Positions 43,579-50,805 of a DNA stretch of 50,805 nt are shown one piece after another. Positions within the stretch are counted from its first letter, which is position 1. Each line of letters begins with the position of its first letter. The notes beneath the pieces are model-generated. The model saw nothing but the letters and a program-made list of their open reading frames with translations, searched no databases and was not told the origin of the DNA. The stretch covers positions 1-50,805 of the forward strand of contig NZ_JAGGPN010000051.1 of assembly GCF_018613795.1 (NCBI RefSeq). The letters run 5' to 3'. Both the position numbers and the translations under genes were made by a program. This DNA is from Arthrobacter sp. ISL-65. GTDB taxonomy: Bacteria > Actinomycetota > Actinomycetes > Actinomycetales > Micrococcaceae.

Positions 43579-44592
43579 ATGAGTCAACAACTAGCCCACC
43601 GGCCCGGCGGAGCGCCCAGCGGGGACACTGCCAAGGCACCCATGTTCTCGCAACTGAGCGCACGACTGTTTTCAGGCAGCGGCGGCGCACTGCTCGGCCT
43701 GATCGTGCTCTTCATCATCCTCAGCATCATGGCACCGAACTTTTTTAGCGCCCGAAACCTGATCAACGTCCTTGACCAGGTGACTGTCCTCGGAATTCTC
43801 GCTGTTGGTGCCACCGCCGTGATTATCACCGGAGGCATCGATCTGTCCGTCGGAGCAGTCTTGGGCCTGTGCACCATGGTCCTTGGATGGCTCTCCCACC
43901 AGGGCGGATGGCCCATGTGGGCAGCGATGCTCGCGGCTATCGCGGTCGGAGCGGTGGCCGGGTGCCTCAACGGGATCGGCATCACCTACGCCCATCTGCC
44001 ACCGTTTATCGCCACTTTGGCCATGCTCTCCATAGCCCGCGGCCTGGCAAACCTGATCACCGACGGCCAGCAGATCGTGGGCTACCCGGAATGGTTCTTC
44101 AATCTTTCCTCCGAACGCTACCTCGGGTTCTTCTCGGTAACCCTGCTGGTCGTCGCAGCCCTGTACTTCCTGGGCTGGGCGTGGCTGAAGTACCGCGCAT
44201 CGGGACGTTCCATCTACGCCATTGGCGGCGGCGCAGAGGTGGCCCGCCTGGCAGGCATCCACGTCAAGAAGGTCACCATCTGGGTTTATGTCGCCGCAGG
44301 TGCACTGGCCGGCCTCGGTGGAATCGCGTTGGCCAGCCGTCTGGACTCCTCCCAGCCCAGCGCCGGGACCGGCTATGAACTTGACGTCATCGCCGCCGTC
44401 GTCATCGGCGGGGCCAGCCTGAACGGCGGCGTCGGACGCATCGGCGGAACGATCATTGGTGTTCTGCTGATCGGCGTGCTGCGCAACGGCCTGAACCTGC
44501 TGGGCGTTTCACCGTTCATCCAGCAGATCGTCATCGGCCTCGTCATCGCCATCGCCGTAATGGCAGACGTGCTCCGGCGCAAGAAGGCCTAA
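43579..44592 (+). CDS. ribose-type ABC transporter permease
   Basis: A 337-residue RbsC-like membrane protein with 8-10 hydrophobic segments after a ~30-residue cytoplasmic leader. Family blocks are 'TAVIITGGIDLSVGAVLGL', 'LPPFIATLAMLSIARGLA', 'YAIGGGAEVARLAGI' and 'VVIGGASLNGGVGRIGGT'. ATG 43579 has GGAG upstream. The binding protein and ATPase genes follow directly, giving an unusual C-B-A order in which the permease precedes the receptor. Confidence 0.93.
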   Translation: MSQQLAHRPGGAPSGDTAKAPMFSQLSARLFSGSGGALLGLIVLFIILSIMAPNFFSARNLINVLDQVTVLGILAVGATAVIITGGIDLSVGAVLGLCTMVLGWLSHQGGWPMWAAMLAAIAVGAVAGCLNGIGITYAHLPPFIATLAMLSIARGLANLITDGQQIVGYPEWFFNLSSERYLGFFSVTLLVVAALYFLGWAWLKYRASGRSIYAIGGGAEVARLAGIHVKKVTIWVYVAAGALAGLGGIALASRLDSSQPSAGTGYELDVIAAVVIGGASLNGGVGRIGGTIIGVLLIGVLRNGLNLLGVSPFIQQIVIGLVIAIAVMADVLRRKKA

Positions 44593-44662
44593 CCGGTCCC
44601 ATCCCTCACCAGCACCACCAACCAAGCAGTACCCCCAATCGGATTTATCAATGGAGATGAAA

Positions 44663-45625
44663 ATGTTTAAGAAAATTGCAGTAGCCGCGGTTGCCGTGGC
44701 CACCACCTTTTCCCTGGCAGCCTGCGGCGGCGGAAACGCCGGCACCGGCGGAGGCGGTGGCGGCGGGGAGAAGCAGAAGACCATCGGCCTGGCCGTAGCA
44801 AACCAGCAGGCAGACTTCTTCAATCAGATCCGCCAGTCCGTCGAAGCGGCCGCGAAGGAACAAAACGTCAAGGTCGTCGTCGCCGACGCAAAGGGTGACT
44901 CCAATACCCAAGTTTCGCAGATCCAGGACTTCATCACCCAGCAGGTGGACGCGATCATCTACATCCCCGCCGGTGCGACCGCGGCAACCGTCCCGGTCCG
45001 CGCTGCCAAGTCAGCGAACATCCCACTCGTCGCCGTTGACCGCAACCCCGAAGGCGCACCCGGTGACACCTTCATCGCCACCGACAGCGTCGGGGCCGCA
45101 AAGACCCTGGGTGAATGGGTCGGCAAGCAGGTCGATGGCAAGGGACAGCTCGGCGTCATTCAGGGCCAGATCGGAACCACCCCTGAAGTCGCCCGCGATA
45201 CGGGCTTCAAGGAAGCCATGAAGCAGTTCCCCGGCATCAAGGAAGTCGCCCGCCAGGCCTCCCAGCAGTGGGCCCAGGACGAGGGCTACCAGCTCGCCAC
45301 CGACATGCTTCAGGCGAACCCGAGCATCAACATCTTCTTCGGCCGAGCCGACGCACTGGCCCTCGGAGCAGCACAGGCCGTCCGCAACGCCGGCGTCAAG
45401 GGCGTCACCATCGTCGGGTTCGACGGCGACAAAGCCGGCCTGGAAGCGGTAAAGAACGGCACCCTGGCTGCAACCATCACCCAGCCCACCCAGGGCATGG
45501 GCAAGCTCGCCCTCGAATCCGCAATCAAGCTGGCCAACGGCGAAAAGCCTCCGGCTGAGCAGCTCCAGGAAGGCATCCTGACCACCAAGGACAACGTCGA
45601 CCCCTTCATCACCAAGCACCCCTAA
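44663..45625 (+). CDS. ribose-type sugar-binding lipoprotein
   Basis: A 320-residue receptor. ATG 44663 is preferred (GGAG 6 bases upstream); ATGs at 44651 and 44657 are in frame but less well placed. The signal ends in 'FSLAACGGG', followed by a Gly-rich linker. Core blocks 'VDAIIYIPAGATAATVPV', 'VDRNPEGAPGDTFIATDS' and 'GVIQGQIGTTPEVARDTG' match the orphan paralogue at 37107-38060. A strong hairpin follows the gene, which would favour receptor over ATPase synthesis. Confidence 0.94.
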   Translation: MFKKIAVAAVAVATTFSLAACGGGNAGTGGGGGGGEKQKTIGLAVANQQADFFNQIRQSVEAAAKEQNVKVVVADAKGDSNTQVSQIQDFITQQVDAIIYIPAGATAATVPVRAAKSANIPLVAVDRNPEGAPGDTFIATDSVGAAKTLGEWVGKQVDGKGQLGVIQGQIGTTPEVARDTGFKEAMKQFPGIKEVARQASQQWAQDEGYQLATDMLQANPSINIFFGRADALALGAAQAVRNAGVKGVTIVGFDGDKAGLEAVKNGTLAATITQPTQGMGKLALESAIKLANGEKPPAEQLQEGILTTKDNVDPFITKHP

Positions 45626-45634
45626 CCCGTCCCG

Positions 45635-45663
45635 TGGGTGGTGCCCTCTTGGGGCACCACCCA
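45635..45663 (+). terminator. intercistronic hairpin after binding-protein gene
   Basis: A 12-bp perfect stem (TGGGTGGTGCCC with GGGCACCACCCA) and a 5-base loop lie ten bases after the receptor stop and before the ATPase gene. No T-run follows. Such structures after binding-protein genes typically protect the upstream mRNA or give partial termination. Confidence 0.65.
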
Positions 45664-45695
45664 TCAGGCCGTTTCCCTAGCCAATGGAGCCCCAC

Positions 45696-47183
45696 ATGCC
45701 TACTGCGGACAACCGCGGACTTCGCGTCCGCGGCGCCACGAAAAAATATCCCGGCACCATCGCCGTCCAGGACATCGACCTGGACATCAACCCCGGGGAA
45801 GTCGTTGCCCTGCTCGGAGAAAACGGGGCCGGCAAATCCACCCTCTCCAGCATCATCGCCGGAGTCACCCAGCCCACCACCGGGACCATGACCTGGAACG
45901 GAGAGCCCTACGCTCCGACATCCCCAGGGGACGCCATCGCCTCCGGCATCGGCCTGATCCACCAGGAAATGCGCCTGCTGCCCGACCTCACCGTCGCCGA
46001 GAACGTCATGATCGGACGATGGCCCATGCGCAACGGGTTCCTCGACTCACGCACCATGCGCGAGAAAGCCGAGAACCAGCTCAAGCGCCTGGGCTTCAAC
46101 GGCAGCATGGACGCCAAAGTCCGGGACCTCAGCGTCGCCGGCCAGCAACAGGTCGAAATCGCCAAAGCCCTCATGCTGGACGCCTCACTGCTCATCCTCG
46201 ATGAGCCCACCGCCGCACTTGGCCAGGCCGAGACTGACGCCCTCTTCGAATGCGTCAGGGCCTTGAAGGCCGAAGGCGTGTCGTTCATCTACGTCAGCCA
46301 CCGCCTGGCCGAAATTGCCCTGATCGCCGACCGCATCGTCGTGCTCAGGGACGGCAAGAAGATCACCGAACACGCCTCCGGAGAAGTTCTTCCCTCACAG
46401 CTCGTCGAAGAAATGGTCGGACGACCCGTGGACCGCCTCTTCCCCGAGGTGCCGCCCCCCACGGATCAGACCGTCCTGGAAGTCAAAGACCTGCACGACA
46501 AGGCCGGGGACTTCCTGGACGTATCCTTCAAAGTCCACGCAGGCGAAATCTTCGGCATCGCCGGAATCGTGGGGGCCGGCCGCTCCGAACTCGTCCGCGC
46601 CATCGCCGGTTCCCAGCACCGCATCGGCAAGGTGGTGCTCGACGGCCGCGAATTGAGGCCGGATGACCCCATGGCCGCCATCAAGGCCGGCATCGTGCTG
46701 ATACCGGAGGACCGCAAACAGCAGGGACTGGTGGTCAGCGACACCATCGAGAACAACATCGCCCTGCCGAACATGGCCAAGATCAGTTCAGCAGGCTGGA
46801 TTGCCCCGGCAAAGGTGCGCAGCCTCGCCGCGACAGTAGCCAAGAGCATGGGGATGAAGGGAAACGTCGCCCTTCCGGTGTCATCGCTCTCCGGCGGCAA
46901 CCAGCAGAAGGTCGTGATCGGCAAATGGCTCGAACGTAATCCGCGGCTGATCATCCTGGACGAACCCACCCGGGGCATCGACGTAGGTGCACGGGCCTCC
47001 ATTTACGAAGTCATCGCAGACCTGGCCCGCGCCGGCAATGCCGTGATCGTGGTCAGCTCCGACCTGGAGGAAGTGCTGGGCCTGGCACACCGGGTCATGG
47101 TCCTGGCCAGGGGACGGAACCAGGGAATTCTGGAGGCAACCGAGGCCACCCCATCTAAAGTCATGTCACTGGCCACACTCTAA
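45696..47183 (+). CDS. ribose-type ABC transporter ATPase (two nucleotide-binding domains)
   Basis: A 495-residue RbsA-like protein. ATG 45696 has GGAG 7 bases upstream. The first half has Walker A 'LLGENGAGKSTLSSI', signature 'LSVAGQQQVEIAKAL' and Walker B 'LLILDEPTAAL'. The second half has the usual degenerate Walker A 'GIVGAGRSELVRAI', signature 'LSGGNQQKVVIGKWL' and 'LIILDEPTRGIDVGA'. Energises the adjacent permease and probably serves both binding proteins. Confidence 0.94.
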   Translation: MPTADNRGLRVRGATKKYPGTIAVQDIDLDINPGEVVALLGENGAGKSTLSSIIAGVTQPTTGTMTWNGEPYAPTSPGDAIASGIGLIHQEMRLLPDLTVAENVMIGRWPMRNGFLDSRTMREKAENQLKRLGFNGSMDAKVRDLSVAGQQQVEIAKALMLDASLLILDEPTAALGQAETDALFECVRALKAEGVSFIYVSHRLAEIALIADRIVVLRDGKKITEHASGEVLPSQLVEEMVGRPVDRLFPEVPPPTDQTVLEVKDLHDKAGDFLDVSFKVHAGEIFGIAGIVGAGRSELVRAIAGSQHRIGKVVLDGRELRPDDPMAAIKAGIVLIPEDRKQQGLVVSDTIENNIALPNMAKISSAGWIAPAKVRSLAATVAKSMGMKGNVALPVSSLSGGNQQKVVIGKWLERNPRLIILDEPTRGIDVGARASIYEVIADLARAGNAVIVVSSDLEEVLGLAHRVMVLARGRNQGILEATEATPSKVMSLATL

Positions 47184-47241
47184 GAGAAAGGAGGAACGTG
47201 AGATAATTGGACATTTGGCTGACGAGAAGCGAAGGAACGCC

Positions 47242-48243
47242 GTGGCACTGAAAACCAGGACTTTCACCCCCCAACAACTGGGCCTGATGGTCAAGGCCGC
47301 GCGGATGTATCACGAGCAGAACCTGAGCCAGGCCGAGATCGCCGAGCGGCTGAACGTCTCCCAGTCCCGGGTCTCCCGGTGGCTGACCGACGCTGCGCGT
47401 GAAGGCATCGTCCGGACCATCGTCGTTGCGCCGACGGGAACGGAATCGGACCTGGAAGATGCTGTGGCGGCGAAGTACGGTCTGCGGGCTGTCGTCATCG
47501 CCGATCTGCAGACCGAGGATGAAGCAGCGATCATCAGAGGGATCGGCGCGGCAGCCGCGGGATACCTTGATGTCACTCTCACCGGCCGGAACCGGGTCGG
47601 GCTGTCATCCTGGTCCTCAACCCTGCTGGCAACCGTCGATGCCATGTCACCCCGGAACGTCAAAACCGCAGAGAGCATTGTCCAGGTCATCGGCGGGGTG
47701 GGGAATCCTGAGGTTCAGGTGCGGGCGACGCACCTGGCGGACCGTCTGGCTACCGTCACCAAGGCGGTGCGCAAGTATCTTCCCGCACCCGGCATCGTCT
47801 CCAGTCGCGGCGGCCGCGACGCCTTGCTGGAAGACCCATTCGTCGCCGATATCGCCGTCGAATGGGACCGGCTGGACACCCTTCTGGTGGGCATCGGCAG
47901 CATCGAACCGTCACCGCTGCTGCGCGAGTCAGGCAATTCACTCAACGAATCCAACCTCAGTACCCTTGCCGCGTCAGGAGCGGTAGGCGACATCTGCCTT
48001 CGGTTCTTCGACAAACACGGAACGCTCATCGAATCCGAACTCAACGACAGAGTTCTGGGCATCAGCCCGGAGCAGATGTTCAGAGTCGACAGGCGCATTG
48101 GCGTCGCCGGGGGTGCCCGGAAGTATGCGGCGATTCGTGCCGCTGCCGAGGGCAACTGGATCAACGTACTTATCACCGACAAAGAAACCGCGCTGAGACT
48201 GGAATCAGATAAAGCGCCCTCAACTCTTCAAGGACAAACATGA
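47242..48243 (+). CDS. SorC/DeoR-type sugar-binding transcriptional regulator
   Basis: A 333-residue SorC-family regulator. GTG 47242 is preferred (AAGGA 5 bases upstream); TTG 47215 is an in-frame alternative. The N-terminal HTH is 'LSQAEIAERLNVSQSRVSRW'. The sugar-phosphate-binding domain has 'VGLSSWSSTLLATV', 'VQVIGGVGNPEVQ', 'ASGAVGDICLRFFD' and 'VAGGARKYAAIRAA'. It overlaps the next dehydrogenase gene by four bases. It likely senses a phosphorylated intermediate of the island and controls its promoters. Confidence 0.93.
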   Translation: MALKTRTFTPQQLGLMVKAARMYHEQNLSQAEIAERLNVSQSRVSRWLTDAAREGIVRTIVVAPTGTESDLEDAVAAKYGLRAVVIADLQTEDEAAIIRGIGAAAAGYLDVTLTGRNRVGLSSWSSTLLATVDAMSPRNVKTAESIVQVIGGVGNPEVQVRATHLADRLATVTKAVRKYLPAPGIVSSRGGRDALLEDPFVADIAVEWDRLDTLLVGIGSIEPSPLLRESGNSLNESNLSTLAASGAVGDICLRFFDKHGTLIESELNDRVLGISPEQMFRVDRRIGVAGGARKYAAIRAAAEGNWINVLITDKETALRLESDKAPSTLQGQT

Positions 48244-49010
48244 ATCCGCAGCTCACCTTCGGCCTGGATGGCCGGACAGCTCTCATCACAGGAGGCGGGT
48301 CCGGAATCGGGCAGGCCATCGCCTACGGCATTGCCCAGCAAAATGGAAACATCGGCATCGTCGACCTCCCCGGCGAAGGACCCGACGAGACCCTGCACCA
48401 CATTAAGGAGGCGGGAGGGCGCGGCATCTTCGTTCCCGCAGACGTCACCAACGCCGAGCAACTCGAGGAGGCTGTCGCCAAGATCGAGGCAGACCTCGGT
48501 CCGCTCACCATGGCCGTCAACTCCGCCGGCATAGCCAACGCGGCACCCGCCGAGGATATGCCGCTGGCACAGTGGCAGAAGGTCTACGACATTGACGTCA
48601 CCGGAGTGTTCCTCAGCTGCCAGGCAGAAGCCCGGGCCATGCTCCGCAACGGCGGGGGCTCCATCGTTAACATCGCCTCCATGTCCGGAACCATCGTTAA
48701 CCGCGGCCTGTTGCAGGCCCACTACAACAGTGCCAAGGCAGCGGTTATCCACATGAGCAAATCCCTCGCGGTGGAGTGGGCCGAGCGCGGCATCCGAGTC
48801 AACGCCCTTAGCCCCGGATACACGATGACCAAGATGAACTCCCGCCCGGAGATGGTCCACCAGATGGAAGTTTTTGCGCAGGAGACGCCGATGAAGCGGA
48901 TCGCCGATCCGTCGGAAATGGCCGGCCCGGCCGTCTTCCTTCTCTCGGACGCGGCCACGTTCTGTACCGGCATCGACCTGCTGATCGACGGCGGTTTCTG
49001 CGCCCAATAG
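48240..49010 (+). CDS. short-chain dehydrogenase/reductase 2
   Basis: A 256-residue SDR. Its ATG overlaps the SorC stop. 'LITGGGSGIGQAIAYGI', 'VNSAGIANAAPAEDM', 'YNSAKAAVIHMSKSL' with catalytic Tyr/Lys, and 'CTGIDLLIDGGF' at the end. The Asp in 'GIVDLPGEG' suggests NAD(H). It is clearly different in sequence from the first SDR of the island, so the two probably act on different polyols or on successive steps. Confidence 0.91.
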   Translation: MNPQLTFGLDGRTALITGGGSGIGQAIAYGIAQQNGNIGIVDLPGEGPDETLHHIKEAGGRGIFVPADVTNAEQLEEAVAKIEADLGPLTMAVNSAGIANAAPAEDMPLAQWQKVYDIDVTGVFLSCQAEARAMLRNGGGSIVNIASMSGTIVNRGLLQAHYNSAKAAVIHMSKSLAVEWAERGIRVNALSPGYTMTKMNSRPEMVHQMEVFAQETPMKRIADPSEMAGPAVFLLSDAATFCTGIDLLIDGGFCAQ

Positions 49011-49025
49011 CGCGAACGGGACACG

Positions 49026-49065
49026 GGTCAGCTGGCTCCCGGGCATTTGCCCGGGCCAGCTGACC
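49026..49065. terminator. bidirectional terminator between convergent genes
   Basis: A long hairpin: GGTCAGCTGG pairs with CCAGCTGACC and the inner CCCGGGC pairs with GCCCGGG, with a 2-base bulge and a 4-base loop. It lies between the convergent SDR and ribB stops and could serve both strands. Confidence 0.8.
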
Positions 49066-49076
49066 GGGCAGGCATA

Positions 49077-49685
49077 TCAGTTCAGGGCGGAGGCGAGCTG
49101 CGCGATGCTGATGACAGGAAGTCCCTTTTCCCGGCCCAGTTCCAGCAGCCCGGGAAGCCTCATCATCTCCCGGTCATCGGCCACGACTTCGGCGATGACA
49201 CCAACCGGGGTGAGGCCGGCAAGCTTCAGCAGGTCAACGGCGGCTTCGGTGTGGCCGGGACGCTGCCGCACTCCCCCATCGACGGCACGAAGGGAAAGAA
49301 TGTGGCCGGGATGAATCAGGTCTGTCGGGCCGGAGGAAGGATCCGCGAGAACCCGCAAGGTCCGTGCCCTGTCCGTCGCGCTGATACCGGTCGTTGACTG
49401 GCCGGCGGTATCCACCGTGATCGTGTACGCAGTGCGGAGGGAGTCCTTGTTGTCCTCCGTCATCAGCGGCAGCTCCAGGACATCCGCCAGCTCGTTCGTC
49501 ATCGGCGCACACTCGAAGCCGCTGGAAACCCGGAGGATCCAAGCCAGCCACTCCGGGGTCGCGTACTGCGCGGCCATGATGATGTCGCCTTCGTTCTCGC
49601 GGTCTTCGTCATCAACCGCGATGACGGGCAGGCCCGCCTGAAGCGCGGCGATTGGTGTCAATGCCAGCTCCCCCCTAGTCCGCAT
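49077..49685 (-). CDS. ribB: 3,4-dihydroxy-2-butanone-4-phosphate synthase, stand-alone
   Basis: A 202-residue RibB, converting ribulose-5-phosphate to L-3,4-dihydroxy-2-butanone-4-phosphate and formate. Motifs are complete: 'VDDEDRENEGDIIMAA' (metal-binding acidic loop), 'TGISATDRARTLRVLAD', 'HPGHILSLRAVDGGV' and 'RPGHTEAAVDLLKLAGL'. It is not fused to GTP cyclohydrolase II and no other riboflavin gene is nearby. ATG 49685 has no ribosome-binding site and is only 25 bases from the divergent transketolase start, so the true start may be later or the message leaderless. A role in the catabolic island or in local riboflavin supply are both possible. Confidence 0.9.
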   Translation of the reverse strand: MRTRGELALTPIAALQAGLPVIAVDDEDRENEGDIIMAAQYATPEWLAWILRVSSGFECAPMTNELADVLELPLMTEDNKDSLRTAYTITVDTAGQSTTGISATDRARTLRVLADPSSGPTDLIHPGHILSLRAVDGGVRQRPGHTEAAVDLLKLAGLTPVGVIAEVVADDREMMRLPGLLELGREKGLPVISIAQLASALN

Positions 49686-49710
49686 CAATCAACAGAAGGA
49701 CATGATTCCC

Positions 49711-50805
49711 ATGTCAGCGAACAATTTTTCCGAAACTTGGCCGTCCAGCTCCCCCAAGCTGTCCTGGACAGACCTGGACCAGCGTGCGGTTGACACTGTG
49801 CGTGTCCTGGCCGCGGACGCCGTGGAGAAGGTGGGCAACGGCCACCCCGGCACGGCGATGAGCCTGGCTCCGGCCGCTTACCTTCTCTTCCAGAAGATGA
49901 TGCGGCACGACCCGAAGAACCCGGACTGGATCGGCCGCGACCGTTTTGTCCTCTCCCCCGGCCACACGTCCCTGACGCTGTACATCCAGCTGTTCCTCTC
50001 CGGCTACGGCCTGGAACTGAAGGACCTGGAAGCGCTCCGCACGTGGGGCTCGCTGACTCCGGGCCACCCGGAATACAAGCACACCGCCGGTGTTGAGATC
50101 ACCACCGGTCCGCTGGGCCAGGGCCTGGCCTCCTCGGTGGGCTTTGCGTACTCCCAGCGCCGCCAGCGCGGCCTGTTCGACGCCGACGCCGCCCCCGGCA
50201 CCAGCCCGTTCGACCACACCATCTGGGTTATCGCTTCCGACGGCGACCTCCAGGAAGGTGTTACCTCTGAGGCTTCCTCCCTCGCCGGCCACCAGGAGCT
50301 CGGCAACCTCGTGGTCATTTACGACGAGAACCACATCTCCATCGAGGACGACACCGACATCGCCTTCACTGAAGACGTTCTCAAGCGCTACGAGGCCTAC
50401 GGCTGGCACACCCAGCGCGTGGACTGGACCAAGACCGGCGACTACAAGGAAGACATCCAGGAGCTGCACTCGGCACTGGTGGCCGCCAAGGCGGAAACCT
50501 CCAAGCCGTCCATCATCTCGCTGCGCACCATCATCGGCTACCCGGCACCGAAGAAGCAGAACACGGGCAAGATCCACGGCTCCGCCCTGGGTTCGGAAGA
50601 AGTGGCAGCACTGAAGAACGTCCTCGGCTTCGACCCCGAGAAGTCCTTCGAGGTGGACGAGGACGTGCTGGCCCACGCCCGTGCCGTCGTCGACCGCGGT
50701 GCCCACGCCCGCAAGGAATGGGAAGAGTCCTTCTCCGCCTGGCAGTCCGCCAACCCCGAAGCCGCTGCCCTGCTGGAGCGCGTAGAAGCCCGCCAGCTCC
50801 CCGCC
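49711..50805 (+). CDS. tkt: transketolase, full-length type, 3' end outside window
   Basis: The frame from ATG 49711 is open to the last base, giving the first 365 residues of a usual ~700-residue transketolase. Blocks seen: 'VEKVGNGHPGTAMSLAPAAY', 'FVLSPGHTSLTLYIQL', 'TTGPLGQGLASSVGFAY', and the ThDP/metal motif 'IASDGDLQEGVTSEASSLAG'. An ATG at 49702 is in frame but too close to AAGGA; 49711 has it 10 bases upstream. It resembles housekeeping actinobacterial enzymes far more than the split pair at 39339-41185, so the island carries two distinct transketolases. Confidence 0.94.
   Translation, partial: MSANNFSETWPSSSPKLSWTDLDQRAVDTVRVLAADAVEKVGNGHPGTAMSLAPAAYLLFQKMMRHDPKNPDWIGRDRFVLSPGHTSLTLYIQLFLSGYGLELKDLEALRTWGSLTPGHPEYKHTAGVEITTGPLGQGLASSVGFAYSQRRQRGLFDADAAPGTSPFDHTIWVIASDGDLQEGVTSEASSLAGHQELGNLVVIYDENHISIEDDTDIAFTEDVLKRYEAYGWHTQRVDWTKTGDYKEDIQELHSALVAAKAETSKPSIISLRTIIGYPAPKKQNTGKIHGSALGSEEVAALKNVLGFDPEKSFEVDEDVLAHARAVVDRGAHARKEWEESFSAWQSANPEAAALLERVEARQLPA

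Overview
The window is high-GC DNA with short intergenic gaps, many GTG/TTG starts and AAGGA/GGAGG ribosome-binding sites. Protein families and codon use suggest a soil actinobacterium of the Arthrobacter group (Micrococcaceae). This is inferred from protein character only; no rRNA or tRNA gene was seen. It reads as accessory chromosome or plasmid: several catabolic islands and one biosynthetic cluster, separated by decayed insertion sequences and broken genes.

Region 1 (1-5.3 kb): the 3' end of a secreted Ig-repeat protein, a small helix-turn-helix protein, an IS1380-type transposase remnant, a lysyl-oxidase-like lipoprotein and a PfkB-type sugar kinase with an altered catalytic motif. Region 2 (5.3-16.7 kb), mostly on the minus strand, is the most striking part. 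It holds a 4'-phosphopantetheinyl transferase, an EctB-type diaminobutyrate aminotransferase, an aspartokinase, a membrane-bound single-module NRPS of the Pls/PosA (poly-epsilon-lysine synthetase) type, and aspartate-semialdehyde dehydrogenase. Aspartokinase, Asd and EctB together make L-2,4-diaminobutyrate from aspartate. ectA and ectC are absent, so the product is probably not ectoine but a diaminobutyrate homopolymer or related cationic isopeptide. A broken M28 aminopeptidase gene lies between the aminotransferase and the transferase gene.

Region 3 (17.2-25.1 kb) is an alpha-galactoside (raffinose-type) utilisation operon: GH36 alpha-galactosidase, GH32/68-like beta-fructosidase, a complete sugar-import set without ATPase, and a divergent LacI regulator with palindromic operator candidates. 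Region 4 (25-30 kb) is an insertion-sequence nest: an IS3-family orfB split by a complete IS110-family element, flanked by a second truncated IS110 transposase. The nest cut short a monooxygenase-like gene. The intact IS110 element has a ~295 bp non-coding left end where a bridge RNA is expected.

Region 5 (30-35 kb) is an acid-sugar catabolic operon: COG4091-type oxidoreductase, GntR regulator, MHS transporter and DUF1537 kinase. Region 6 (35.3-36.3 kb) holds a frameshifted GAF-like gene and a frameshifted Panacea/SocA-type antitoxin-like gene. Region 7 (36.5-50.8 kb) is a large ketose/polyol catabolic island: two paralogous ribose-type binding proteins, RpiB-like isomerase, split transketolase, FGGY kinase, RbsC/RbsA-type transporter, SorC regulator, two short-chain dehydrogenases, a stand-alone RibB and the start of a full-length transketolase. 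Its layout suggests uptake of a polyol or rare sugar, oxidation to a ketose, phosphorylation, and transketolase cleavage into the pentose phosphate pathway. The substrate cannot be read from sequence alone.
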